From a virus, in the IMG/VR virus record IMGVR_UViG_3300045999_010827, positions 1 to 32,954 of that record: a stretch of 32,954 nt of DNA. One strand, 5' to 3'. Position numbers and translations under genes: made by a program. The notes under the pieces are model-generated. The model was not told the DNA's origin. It was given only the letters and a program-made list of their open reading frames with translations, and did no database searches. Below, piece by piece: positions 1 to 5,934 of this stretch (position 1 is the stretch's first letter; the number at the start of each line of letters is the position of its first letter).

Positions 1-46
1 AAGGTGCGTCGAGGGCCAAAAGGAGACTTCCGACCCCGGGGCAGGG

Positions 47-271
47 TCAGACCTGCGGCTCGTGGCCGTAGGACCGGAGCAACTGCCTCGAAAGGGCGTT
101 GCTCTTTTCCAATTCGGCCTTGAGCTTCTTCAGCGCCTCGGTCTGGGCCTTGGACTCTTGCAGCACTTTGTAAATGCGGCTCGATATCGCCGCGACAAAG
201 AACGGCAGCAAGGCGGCCATGACCAGCGCCGCCAAGGCTATGAGCCCCACCAGTGCGCCTGCGGCTTCCAT
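47..271 (-). CDS. Small membrane protein with coiled-coil tail
   Basis: A 74-aa protein. Residues 6-29 form one long hydrophobic segment (LVGLIALAALVMAALLPFF) that should cross the membrane. Residues 36-65 are rich in K, E, L and Q with coiled-coil spacing. It starts at an ATG (269-271) and is the last visible gene of the leftward early operon. A single-span protein with a charged tail could be a holin, a spanin-like protein or a superinfection factor, but no family is recognised. A 5-bp inverted repeat (32-36 with 44-48) overlaps its stop codon, followed on the coding strand by a short T-run, and may be a weak terminator. Confidence 0.6.
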   Translation of the reverse strand: MEAAGALVGLIALAALVMAALLPFFVAAISSRIYKVLQESKAQTEALKKLKAELEKSNALSRQLLRSYGHEPQV

Positions 272-309
272 AGGATCAAGTTAGGTCTGCGGTGATCAGT
301 TGGCAAGTC

Positions 310-798
310 TTAGCCCTCCAATTCCTGCACGGTCTGAATCAGTGACCGCACCTGTGGCTCGGCCAGGAATCGCGCTTTGGGAAACGCTGGGTCCATCGGG
401 TCCACGTTGAAGCGCACCGTGATCTGGTAGGGCGGCACGTCAGCCACGCGCTCGGTCTCGGGCTTGGGTGGCGTGGGTGGCGCAAAGTTCTGAAGAACCA
501 TTTGCTTGGCTGCACTCGGATCGGCAAACAGGCTTTTCGCCTCTTTGTATTTCTTAGCGACCTTCATGCAATATCGCGCCTGCATCGGGTCCACGCCATG
601 ATCGGCCAGTCCGTCGACCCAGCCGTCAAACGCCTGGCCGAGCTCCATCTCTGCCTGTACCAAGAGCGTGCCCTCCTCGTGCATGGCCTCGATGGCCGTC
701 TTCATCTCCTTAATCGCGCCGGCCTTGGCCTGGCGGATGCGTTCTGCCAGTGCGCGCAACTGCTCCACGCTGACCCCTGTTGTTAGTTCTGTACCCAT
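310..798 (-). CDS. DUF3102-like phage protein
   Basis: A 162-aa protein. The frame is open further upstream, but the ATG at 796-798 is chosen because it overlaps the end of the preceding gene by 16 nt, and the upstream part is the shadow of that gene. The N-terminal half is helical (LRALAERIRQAKAGAIKEMKTAI), followed by GWVDGLADHGVDPMQARYCMKVAKKYKE. That layout, a helical region then a short helix-turn-helix-like stretch with an R/M-K-A-K end, resembles DUF3102 proteins found in phages and plasmids. It is likely DNA-binding and regulatory. The family assignment is from pattern only. Confidence 0.55.
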   Translation of the reverse strand: MGTELTTGVSVEQLRALAERIRQAKAGAIKEMKTAIEAMHEEGTLLVQAEMELGQAFDGWVDGLADHGVDPMQARYCMKVAKKYKEAKSLFADPSAAKQMVLQNFAPPTPPKPETERVADVPPYQITVRFNVDPMDPAFPKARFLAEPQVRSLIQTVQELEG

Positions 799-1361
799 AG
801 TTCTGCTGTCTCTTTCTGTGTTACGGTGAGATCCACCTTGGTTCTGGTCTGCCCCACGATCATCTGTCGAAGGGCGTAAACTTTGCGCGCCGCGATGCTT
901 TTCTGGCTTCGGGCAATGGTGGACGGGTTGGCCGCCTTGCGGATCTCCACGACCCGCTTGGACACGGCTGCCCGGGTGACGCCGAACTGCTTGGCGATGG
1001 CCGTCTGGGTGCGGTCCTCGTCCTTGTCCTCCATTTCGAAAGCCGCCATCCAGCACGCCACGAAATATTGCAGATCCGGGCAGGCCGACACTTCCCTGGC
1101 CTGTTGCAGGAAGCGCACAATGGCCTCCCCTTGGGCAACGCGCACGGCATCGTTGTCCGTGTTTTTGATGGCCTCGAGGAACGCCGTGGCCGCCAACTTG
1201 GCAAACAACGCCGGCATCGACTCCCCTGTCCCGCGAAACAACTCGGCCAGCCGGTCCAAGAAAACGTCCTCCGGCCTGTCGTCGTGCTCCGGCCAATAAC
1301 TCGCTTCTTTTCGGTCTGCGGGGTCGCCTCCGAGCATTTGGGCTTTGCGAATGTCAATCAT
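783..1361 (-). CDS. Helix-turn-helix protein of the early operon
   Basis: A 192-aa protein. Residues around 117-150 (RTQTAIAKQFGVTRAAVSKRVVEIRK) read as a classical helix-turn-helix like that of sigma-factor region 4 or Trp-repressor-type regulators. A basic helix follows (SQKSIAARKVYALRQ). The acidic N-terminal part has no recognised domain. The start ATG overlaps the upstream stop (1358-1361, ATGA), so the two are translationally coupled. Likely a DNA-binding regulator, perhaps for the switch to late transcription, since it sits near the end of the early operon. That role is inference from position. Confidence 0.6.
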   Translation of the reverse strand: MIDIRKAQMLGGDPADRKEASYWPEHDDRPEDVFLDRLAELFRGTGESMPALFAKLAATAFLEAIKNTDNDAVRVAQGEAIVRFLQQAREVSACPDLQYFVACWMAAFEMEDKDEDRTQTAIAKQFGVTRAAVSKRVVEIRKAANPSTIARSQKSIAARKVYALRQMIVGQTRTKVDLTVTQKETAELWVQN

Positions 1362-1552
1362 GCTGCCTCCTTAATTGCGCGCAAATGGCGCAGGTCACGT
1401 TTTTCCAGCCAACTAATAGCCACACCGCCATTTCCCACCTCGGCCACCTCTACGGCATTGTCGGAAATGACGCCGTTGTCCTGCAGTTCGTTCATCACAG
1501 CCACCTCGTTGAGGCCCCGGGCGGCGATGTAGCTGCGGAGACTTTCGCTCAC
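1358..1552 (-). CDS. Hypothetical 64-aa protein
   Basis: A short protein joined to both neighbours by 4-nt ATGA overlaps (1358-1361 and 1549-1552), which is the main evidence that it is real. The sequence begins MSESLRSYIAARGLNEVAVMNELQ, a compact helical start, with a central strand-like VEVAEVGNGGVAISWLEK and a basic end. No family is recognised. It may be a small DNA-binding or partner protein of the adjacent replication-initiator-like gene. Confidence 0.55.
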   Translation of the reverse strand: MSESLRSYIAARGLNEVAVMNELQDNGVISDNAVEVAEVGNGGVAISWLEKRDLRHLRAIKEAA

Positions 1553-2421
1553 GCCGCCACCTCCTGCCCAGCCAACTGCCGGCGCATCGCCGTGATTCCG
1601 GCCTTAAGCTCGCCTATCTTCTTGGCCACCTCAGGCTTCAGCCGCCGATCCCAGGGCGTCTCCTCGTCGGCCGCCTCTTTATTGCGCGGGTCGCCCTGGA
1701 GCCGGCTGATCTCAGACTTGGCCGCCTCGATCCGCTTCTCGAGGTGCCAAACCCCCTCCGCCGGCTTCGGGCTGCCGTTGTGGCCGTTCACCTGCCCGTT
1801 GCCGAATTGCTTCGGGCTGCGGTTGCTCTGCCACTTGCGCCAGAATCCCGACAAGTCATGCGGCATCGAGCGCACGGGTCGGCCCTTGCCGTCCATCCAG
1901 CCTGCGCCCTCGCGGTCATCATGGTAGGCGCGGCACACGTCCTCGGGGATGCTGGCGCGTCTGCCGGCCTCGACGACCTCATCAAGCCCGAACCCCACCC
2001 CGCCCCTTACTGTGCTATCTATACTCTTCTCTTCTCTTCTCTGGTAACGCTCTTGTAACGCTGGGAGCGTTACAGAATCTCCCCGCGTTTTCTCGACCCG
2101 ATTCTTCGTAAGTGCCCTCTTCTTAGCTGTTTGGCCGTTGTGACGGTCAAAGTGCGGGAAGGACAGGGCGCCCTCGCGGCCTTCCAACCAGCCCACCTTT
2201 CGCATCGCCTCGGCGAAACCCGGTGTGGTCGTGATGCGGTCCAGCACATTTGTTGTAACGCTCACAGCGTTACAATCTGCGACATGCTGATCGGCCCACG
2301 ACCAGACCTTCCAAAGCCTGCCGACCACAGCAAGCTCGTCCATCCCCAGCGCCGCCGCCATCTGGAACACGGCGGGGTCCGTGTCCAGATTGCAGCGCAT
2401 TTTGATCCAGTCGCCGGCCAT
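1549..2421 (-). CDS. Phage replication initiator-like protein (O/DnaD type)
   Basis: A 290-aa protein. The N-terminus (MAGDWIKMRCNLDTDPAVFQ, then LGMDELAVVGRLWKVWSWADQH) matches the pattern of phage replisome-organiser proteins, whose first ~110 residues form a winged helix that binds the phage origin. A polar linker (residues ~110-215) follows, with a Trp-rich stretch (LSGFWRKWQ), then a charged, probably coiled-coil C-terminus (LEKRIEAAKSEISRLQ). No DnaB or DnaC-type helicase gene is visible, so it presumably recruits the host helicase. Position among recombination and regulatory genes supports this. The exact subfamily is uncertain. Confidence 0.6.
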   Translation of the reverse strand: MAGDWIKMRCNLDTDPAVFQMAAALGMDELAVVGRLWKVWSWADQHVADCNAVSVTTNVLDRITTTPGFAEAMRKVGWLEGREGALSFPHFDRHNGQTAKKRALTKNRVEKTRGDSVTLPALQERYQRREEKSIDSTVRGGVGFGLDEVVEAGRRASIPEDVCRAYHDDREGAGWMDGKGRPVRSMPHDLSGFWRKWQSNRSPKQFGNGQVNGHNGSPKPAEGVWHLEKRIEAAKSEISRLQGDPRNKEAADEETPWDRRLKPEVAKKIGELKAGITAMRRQLAGQEVAA

Positions 2422-2422
2422 T

Positions 2423-2926
2423 TTAAGCGGCCTTCTTTGTTTCCAGCGTTAGCATTGCTTTTTTCAAAGTAGGAACTCGCCGGGCAAACAACGCCGCGCG
2501 CACGGCCAGCTTTTCCAGCATTGACTCGTGCTTGCGCCTTTCGGTGTCGGTCAACACATCGATACGCGTATTTGTCCCAAGAATGACCCCTTTTGCCAAA
2601 GCGCGTGCCGCGTCGGTTTGCAAATTCTCCATCACGCGCGCATTGGCGGCGGCTGGCACAATCTCAAACCGCTCGCCTTTGGCGCCCCTGCCGCTCAAGT
2701 AAAACCCATCCTCGAGCAACTTGGTGCGGATGCGAGACATGTCCAGCCCGAAACGCATTGTGTCGCGCTCGCACTTCAGCCGCTCCTCAAAGTAAGAGGT
2801 CGGCCAGCTTGTGCCGTAGTCAACGCCCTGCGTCATCATGTCTTCGAGACACGTTTTCCATTCCGGCATCCGAACAACGTCGAACGCCATTTCAACTGCT
2901 TCGCTGTGTGTATTTTCTTCGCTCAT
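2423..2926 (-). CDS. Hypothetical early protein, possible winged helix
   Basis: A 167-aa protein directly downstream of the pentamer-repeat tract. A helical N-terminus is followed by FGLDMSRIRTKLLEDGFYLSGRGAKGERFEIVP, which looks like a recognition helix followed by a beta wing. A long charged helical tail comes last (DTERRKHESMLEKLAVRAALFARR). The layout resembles an unnamed phage family with an RGxGY-type wing, seen next to recombination genes, but I recognise it only loosely. The start ATG (2924-2926) has no Shine-Dalgarno sequence and is preceded by an A/C-rich leader (ACAAATAC). A role in reading the adjacent repeats is possible but unproven. Confidence 0.5.
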   Translation of the reverse strand: MSEENTHSEAVEMAFDVVRMPEWKTCLEDMMTQGVDYGTSWPTSYFEERLKCERDTMRFGLDMSRIRTKLLEDGFYLSGRGAKGERFEIVPAAANARVMENLQTDAARALAKGVILGTNTRIDVLTDTERRKHESMLEKLAVRAALFARRVPTLKKAMLTLETKKAA

Positions 2927-2965
2927 GTATTTGTTTTTCTATGGTTGTTTTCCTCTCAAAACTTC

Positions 2966-2981
2966 CCCGCGCCCTTGCGGG
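2966..2981 (-). terminator. Hairpin at the downstream edge of the repeat tract
   Basis: Inverted repeat CCCGC (2966-2970) with GCGGG (2977-2981) around a 6-nt loop. On the minus strand it is followed by a short run containing GTTTTG. It could be a weak intrinsic terminator or attenuator between the repeats and the next gene; the U-run is interrupted, so this is tentative. Confidence 0.3.
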
Positions 2982-2995
2982 CGGAGGTGTAGTTG

Positions 2996-3080
2996 CCCTT
3001 CCGAGCCGAGGCTTGCCCCGCCCCGCTTTGGCTTGCCTGACCGGACGTCGCCACGCTGCGCCACGCCGTGCCGCACCAAA
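2996..3080. repeat. Pentamer array A (CCnnn, 17 units)
   Basis: Read in steps of five from 2996, nearly every unit starts with C or CC: ccctt, ccgag, ccgag, gcttg, and so on through ccgca and ccaaa. On the minus (coding) strand this is nnnGG every 5 nt. A G in the fifth plus-strand position is also common. No fixed core longer than the dinucleotide is conserved, so it is a periodic signal and not an ordinary tandem repeat. It lies between two early genes and is not plausible as protein, since a 5-nt period scrambles the reading frame. Confidence 0.75.
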
Positions 3081-3124
3081 CTTCGACGCTCTCGTTGAAA
3101 GCGCCGTGTGTTTGCTGAGACTCG

Positions 3125-3195
3125 CCAGAGCATGCCTGACCTGACCCCGCCCGACCCGCGCCACGCCACGCTGCGCCAGAGCATGCCGGACCTCA
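3125..3195. repeat. Pentamer array B (CCnnn, 14 units) with an internal direct repeat
   Basis: This continues the CCnnn periodicity. From 3156 to 3195 the units are in the same 5-nt register as array A (positions ending in 1 or 6). From 3125 to about 3155 the register is shifted by one. The two ends carry near-identical copies of a 20-nt stretch, 3125-3144 and 3176-3195 (18 of 20 positions equal, containing CCAGAGCATGCC), so part of the array arose by duplication. Confidence 0.7.
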
Positions 3196-3198
3196 CTG

Positions 3199-3222
3199 CT
3201 ACCGGGGCCAAGGCCCCGGTAG
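3199..3222. other. Perfect GC-rich hairpin between pentamer arrays B and C
   Basis: CTACCGGGGC (3199-3208) is perfectly complementary to GCCCCGGTAG (3213-3222) around the 4-nt loop CAAG. It sits exactly in the gap separating array B from array C. There is no U-run on either side, so it is not a standard intrinsic terminator. It may be an extruded structure, a protein-binding palindrome or a processing site. Confidence 0.7.
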
Positions 3223-3231
3223 TGTGTGAAG

Positions 3232-3301
3232 CCGAGCCAATCCAAGCCATTGCTTGCCGCACATCGCCATGCGACGCCGCGCACTGGCATGGCCCGCCGC
3301 A
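3232..3301. repeat. Pentamer array C (CCnnn, 14 units)
   Basis: Fourteen units starting ccgag, ccaat, ccaag, ccatt and ending ccgca. The register (positions ending in 2 or 7) is offset by one from array A. The array stops about 20 nt short of the end of the upstream RAMP-like gene. Together arrays A-C hold about 46 units over roughly 300 nt, and this is the only long non-coding tract inside the early operon. Confidence 0.7.
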
Positions 3302-3322
3302 AAACTTTATCGGCGTGTATTG

Positions 3323-3901
3323 TCATTCCACTTCCACAAGAAACCGCCCAAACTTCGGACGCCAATCGCCAAGGCCAATTACCGCACCAGCATCAATCAT
3401 CGCCTTTTCCAGCGCGCGGGCATTGACGAGGCTTTCGTCAAACTCGAGCGTGAAGCTCAAGCTCCATCCTGTCGGAATCATCGGTCGAATGCGGATGATG
3501 CGCGACTGTTGCACTTTCACGCCCTTACGAAGGGTGAAGCGCGGATCGGCCAACATCTTCTCGCGGTCTTTTGGCCCGTCGTATTTGACGGGCACTTGCA
3601 ATTCCGTGCAGAAAACTCCGGCTTGCACGTCTTTGCCTATGCGCGATTTCTGCGCCCCAAGCTGAATGCAACGCTCGATGTTGTCGCTCGGAATGACAAC
3701 GCCTTCCGCGTCATCCCAATACAAGCCGCCCTCCCATTCAAGGCGGTCCCGTTCTTCGTAGTCGTGGTCTGTTAGCTTTTTCGACCCCTTTGACGTAATG
3801 GATTTGATCCGCCTCGTGTATTCGTTGGTCGGGTCAGCCAGCAGCCCGTTGTGCATGATAAGCGGGCGAATGCCCGTCCATGTTGTCTTTAGTGTTTTCA
3901 T
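3323..3901 (-). CDS. RAMP-like phage protein of unknown function
   Basis: A 192-aa protein. It opens with a strand-rich segment ending LIMHN (14-18). A conserved-looking centre carries GGLYWDDAEGVVIPSDNIERC (58-78) and AGVFC (94-98). It ends with VIGLGDWRPKFGRF (174-187). I recognise this as a widespread uncharacterised phage family. The C-terminal glycine- and arginine-rich loop (GxGDxRPxFGRF) resembles the G-rich loop of RAMP proteins such as Cas5/Cas6/Cas7, and nucleic-acid binding is a reasonable inference. The start ATG is preceded by GAAACACAC and not by a Shine-Dalgarno site. It lies next to the pentamer arrays. Confidence 0.6.
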   Translation of the reverse strand: MKTLKTTWTGIRPLIMHNGLLADPTNEYTRRIKSITSKGSKKLTDHDYEERDRLEWEGGLYWDDAEGVVIPSDNIERCIQLGAQKSRIGKDVQAGVFCTELQVPVKYDGPKDREKMLADPRFTLRKGVKVQQSRIIRIRPMIPTGWSLSFTLEFDESLVNARALEKAMIDAGAVIGLGDWRPKFGRFLVEVE

Positions 3902-3934
3902 GTGTGTGTTTCTTGGTTTCGCCCGTAGGCAAAG

Positions 3935-4135
3935 TCATGCGGCGGCTTCCCGGCTCCAATTCGCCACGATCTCATCCCGCCGCCGACGCGCCTCCTCGAG
4001 CTCGTTAGTCTTGAGGTTCGCCGCCACCCGCGGGTGCTTGTAGACCGGGTCGTAAGGCGTCCACCGCAGCCAATAGGTGCCGTTGTTGTTCCAGATCCAG
4101 CGGTCTGGGTTCGGTTGCCAGCGGTTGCGTTTCAT
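3935..4135 (-). CDS. Small AP2/arm-type DNA-binding-like protein
   Basis: A 66-aa protein starting at the ATG 4133-4135, which overlaps the upstream stop (ATGA). The pattern YWLRWTPYDPVYKHPRVAANLKTNELEEARRRRDEIV resembles the N-terminal arm-site-binding domain of tyrosine recombinases: a three-stranded sheet followed by a helix that begins with the T/K-x-x-EEARRRRDE signature. Here it stands alone without a catalytic domain. It could act as an architectural or excisionase-like DNA-binding protein. The similarity is by pattern only. Confidence 0.5.
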   Translation of the reverse strand: MKRNRWQPNPDRWIWNNNGTYWLRWTPYDPVYKHPRVAANLKTNELEEARRRRDEIVANWSREAAA

Positions 4136-4437
4136 TCCGGCACCTCCGGCAGTTCCATCCAATGCGTCACCACGCTGTCGATCTCGTCGCTCGTGTGGGC
4201 GTTGGTCCACACGTCGTTCCAGTAAACCGCAATGAAATGCGCCTCTAAGTCCGTGGCCAGCACGCAACGAGCATTGCCCGGCAGTTCCTTGTCGGCGGGT
4301 ATCCACGGGCTAATCTGCGCGCACTGCCATTTTCTCGCCGCCTCAGCCTGCTCAAGCACTTTGTGCAATGGCGGCTGCGGGCGCTTTGCCAGCGCCTCGC
4401 GGGCGGCCAAGTCGTCGGGGTGTGGTAGCGTCCTCAT
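4132..4437 (-). CDS. DUF551-domain protein
   Basis: A 101-aa protein. Its second half has the DUF551 layout: SPWIPADKELPGNARCVLAT, then a strand with AHFIAVYWNDVWT, and VTHWMELPEVPE at the end. DUF551 is common in phage early regions and has no known biochemical role. The N-terminal 35 residues are a helical extension. It is joined to both neighbours by 4-nt overlaps (4132-4135 and 4434-4437). Confidence 0.75.
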   Translation of the reverse strand: MRTLPHPDDLAAREALAKRPQPPLHKVLEQAEAARKWQCAQISPWIPADKELPGNARCVLATDLEAHFIAVYWNDVWTNAHTSDEIDSVVTHWMELPEVPE

Positions 4438-4739
4438 AGCGAATACTCCGCCACCCGTTTCCCGCTCCGCGTCTCAACGGTGCGCTCCTGGATCTGCCAT
4501 CCCTCCCGGCGCAACTCGTGGATGCGGGCGGCCAAGCGGAAGCACTGGAATCTCTCCAGCGCCTCGATGGCCGTCAGGCGGTTGCCTGCGCGTAGGTGCG
4601 CGAGGATGCGCCCTGCTTGCGTCGGCTTGCTGTGCCGCTGCTCGGCTTCGTCGGCCTCGGCCACGTTGGTGGCGCGCGCCGTCACGTAAAACGCCGGCTC
4701 GTCCCCGCCATACGGCGAAAAGAAGTCCGCTTGCACCAT
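4434..4739 (-). CDS. HTH_39-type winged-helix protein
   Basis: A 101-aa protein. The frame is open to 4826, but the ATG at 4737-4739 is preferred because the preceding gene ends at 4742. The C-terminal half (TQAGRILAHLRAGNRLTAIEALERFQCFRLAARIHELRREGWQI, then a beta wing ending RVAEYSL) fits the HTH_39 winged-helix family found in phages. Likely a DNA-binding accessory or regulatory protein. Confidence 0.7.
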   Translation of the reverse strand: MVQADFFSPYGGDEPAFYVTARATNVAEADEAEQRHSKPTQAGRILAHLRAGNRLTAIEALERFQCFRLAARIHELRREGWQIQERTVETRSGKRVAEYSL

Positions 4740-4741
4740 GC

Positions 4742-5020
4742 TCACGCGGCACCCCCCTTCAGCGGCGGCCACACTCCGGTGCCGTCGCAGACGTGGCAGA
4801 AGTTTGTCGGCAGGTAGCCGCGCCACTGCGTTTCCGAGCCGTCATAGGTCGGGTCGGTGTAGCGTTGTTCCGTGCCGATACTGCCGGTTCCGCCGCACTC
4901 TTCGCAGAGTTGCTTTCCCTTCGGCGCGACGACGTTCTTGCTGGCCCAGTCTTCATACCAGCGAGCGAAAGAGCCGCCGAACTCGTCGAGCGGGTTTTCT
5001 GTGAGTGTTTCCGCGCTCAT
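4742..5020 (-). CDS. Small zinc-binding protein with two CxxCxGxG motifs
   Basis: A 92-aa protein starting at ATG 5018-5020; a TTG two codons upstream is also possible. It carries CEECGGTG and CHVCDGTG about 35 residues apart, the CxxCxGxG motif of the DnaJ zinc-binding region. One pair of motifs should form one zinc site. DnaJ-like cysteine proteins in phages are otherwise uncharacterised. It sits just after the SSB-like gene with a 2-nt gap and may help nucleoprotein handling, which is inference. Confidence 0.6.
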   Translation of the reverse strand: MSAETLTENPLDEFGGSFARWYEDWASKNVVAPKGKQLCEECGGTGSIGTEQRYTDPTYDGSETQWRGYLPTNFCHVCDGTGVWPPLKGGAA

Positions 5021-5022
5021 GC

Positions 5023-5304
5023 TCAAAACGGGATATCGTCGTCGGCTTGAGTGTCCTCGACCGCGGCCTTCACCGGCGCCGCGGCCTTCTTCTCCATGTG
5101 CTTCCAGTTGCCGATGATCGGCCCGCGCTCGCCCGCATCGCGCTTTTCCTTGCTGATGCCCTGCGTGATGTAGCCGTCGTCGCCGTATTGGCTCTGCCCG
5201 TCGCGGTTTTCCCAGAGGATCGCGTCGAGATAGATGCCCTTCTTGCCCTGGTAAAGGTCCGCCTTGCTGATTTTTTGAACGTCAATTTTGAGTTGGATTG
5301 CCAT
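5023..5304 (-). CDS. SSB-like single-strand-binding protein with acidic tail
   Basis: A 93-aa protein. The N-terminal 70 residues (MAIQLKIDVQKISKADLYQG, KKGIYLDAILWENRDG) look like a small OB-fold. A flexible Ala-rich linker follows and the protein ends in DDDIPF, the acidic tip by which SSB proteins recruit RecO, PriA, exonuclease I and other partners. It lies directly after the ERF annealing gene, as expected for a phage recombination set. The start ATG is preceded by AACACACATT without a Shine-Dalgarno site. Confidence 0.7.
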   Translation of the reverse strand: MAIQLKIDVQKISKADLYQGKKGIYLDAILWENRDGQSQYGDDGYITQGISKEKRDAGERGPIIGNWKHMEKKAAAPVKAAVEDTQADDDIPF

Positions 5305-5336
5305 AATGTGTGTTGGGTTGGTTGTTGGTGGGTTGG

Positions 5337-5879
5337 TTAAAACGGGATGCGGTCATCGTCGGCCTCGACGGGTTTGGCTTTGCTCGGACGTTCCGCGGGA
5401 AACTCGTCCGTGGGCCGCGGCGTTGCTTTGGCTCGGTGCGAAAGCGGCCACTTCGCCGGCCGATCCGCGGGCCTCGAAGCCGCGTTGCCGTCGTCGTCCT
5501 CCGGCGCGAGGCCGAGGGCCGTCTGCAAGTGGTAGCGGCGCGCGTAAGTGATCGCGCTGCCGTAGCCTTGTGCGTCGTTCTTCGTGCACGGCACAAAGAG
5601 CCGTCCGAAAGACATCTCCTCGCCGCTCTCGTGCACCAGCACGGTTTCCACTTCGACGCCCTGAGCGTCGGTCGCGTGCGTGCGCTGCGTCAGCGCGATC
5701 CCGTTGTCGTTGAGCGCCTCGACCACTGCCTCGACGCAGGCCGACAAGTCGGCGTAGCGGCTCTTGAAGTGCGGGTTCTGGCTACTCTTGAGCGCCGGCC
5801 CGAAAGCCTTCTGGGCCTTGACCAAGGCGGCGCTGATCTGCTTGCGTGTGCTTGACACGCTTTCTGGGTTTGTCTCCAT
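5337..5879 (-). CDS. erf: ERF-family single-strand annealing protein
   Basis: A 180-aa protein with the ERF superfamily pattern: ISAALVKAQKAFGPALKSSQ, HFKSRYADLSACVEAVV, a strand region around VLVHESGEEMSF and YGSAITYARRYHLQTALGL (about 105-123). ERF proteins anneal single-stranded DNA during phage recombination and genome circularisation. The C-terminus is a disordered Pro/Ala/Lys linker ending ADDDRIPF, an SSB-type acidic tip like that of the neighbouring SSB-like protein. The start has an ACACACCAA leader and no clear Shine-Dalgarno site. Confidence 0.88.
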   Translation of the reverse strand: METNPESVSSTRKQISAALVKAQKAFGPALKSSQNPHFKSRYADLSACVEAVVEALNDNGIALTQRTHATDAQGVEVETVLVHESGEEMSFGRLFVPCTKNDAQGYGSAITYARRYHLQTALGLAPEDDDGNAASRPADRPAKWPLSHRAKATPRPTDEFPAERPSKAKPVEADDDRIPF

Positions 5880-5934
5880 TTGGTGTGTTCACTTCCGCGT
5901 CCGGGCTGCAACCTGGGCGCGGTCTTTTTTGGGG

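Noticed and set aside
310-1296. A 328-aa protein from the long open frame
   Set aside because: The first 166 residues are a shadow of the neighbouring HTH gene. The internal ATG at 798 fits the operon overlap.
2996-3301. CRISPR array or iteron set
   Set aside because: No constant repeat of 20-40 nt with unique spacers and no fixed iteron core. Only the CC dinucleotide and the 5-nt period recur.
2892-3365. A 157-aa open frame (minus strand) covering the pentamer tract
   Set aside because: It overlaps the starts and ends of two better genes, and its sequence is only the translation of the 5-nt repeats (RHALAQRGVARVGR and similar). The repeats are better seen as non-coding.
4740-4826. N-terminal extension of the HTH_39 protein from 4826
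   Set aside because: It would overlap the upstream zinc-motif gene by 85 nt, and its residues are Arg-rich shadow sequence.
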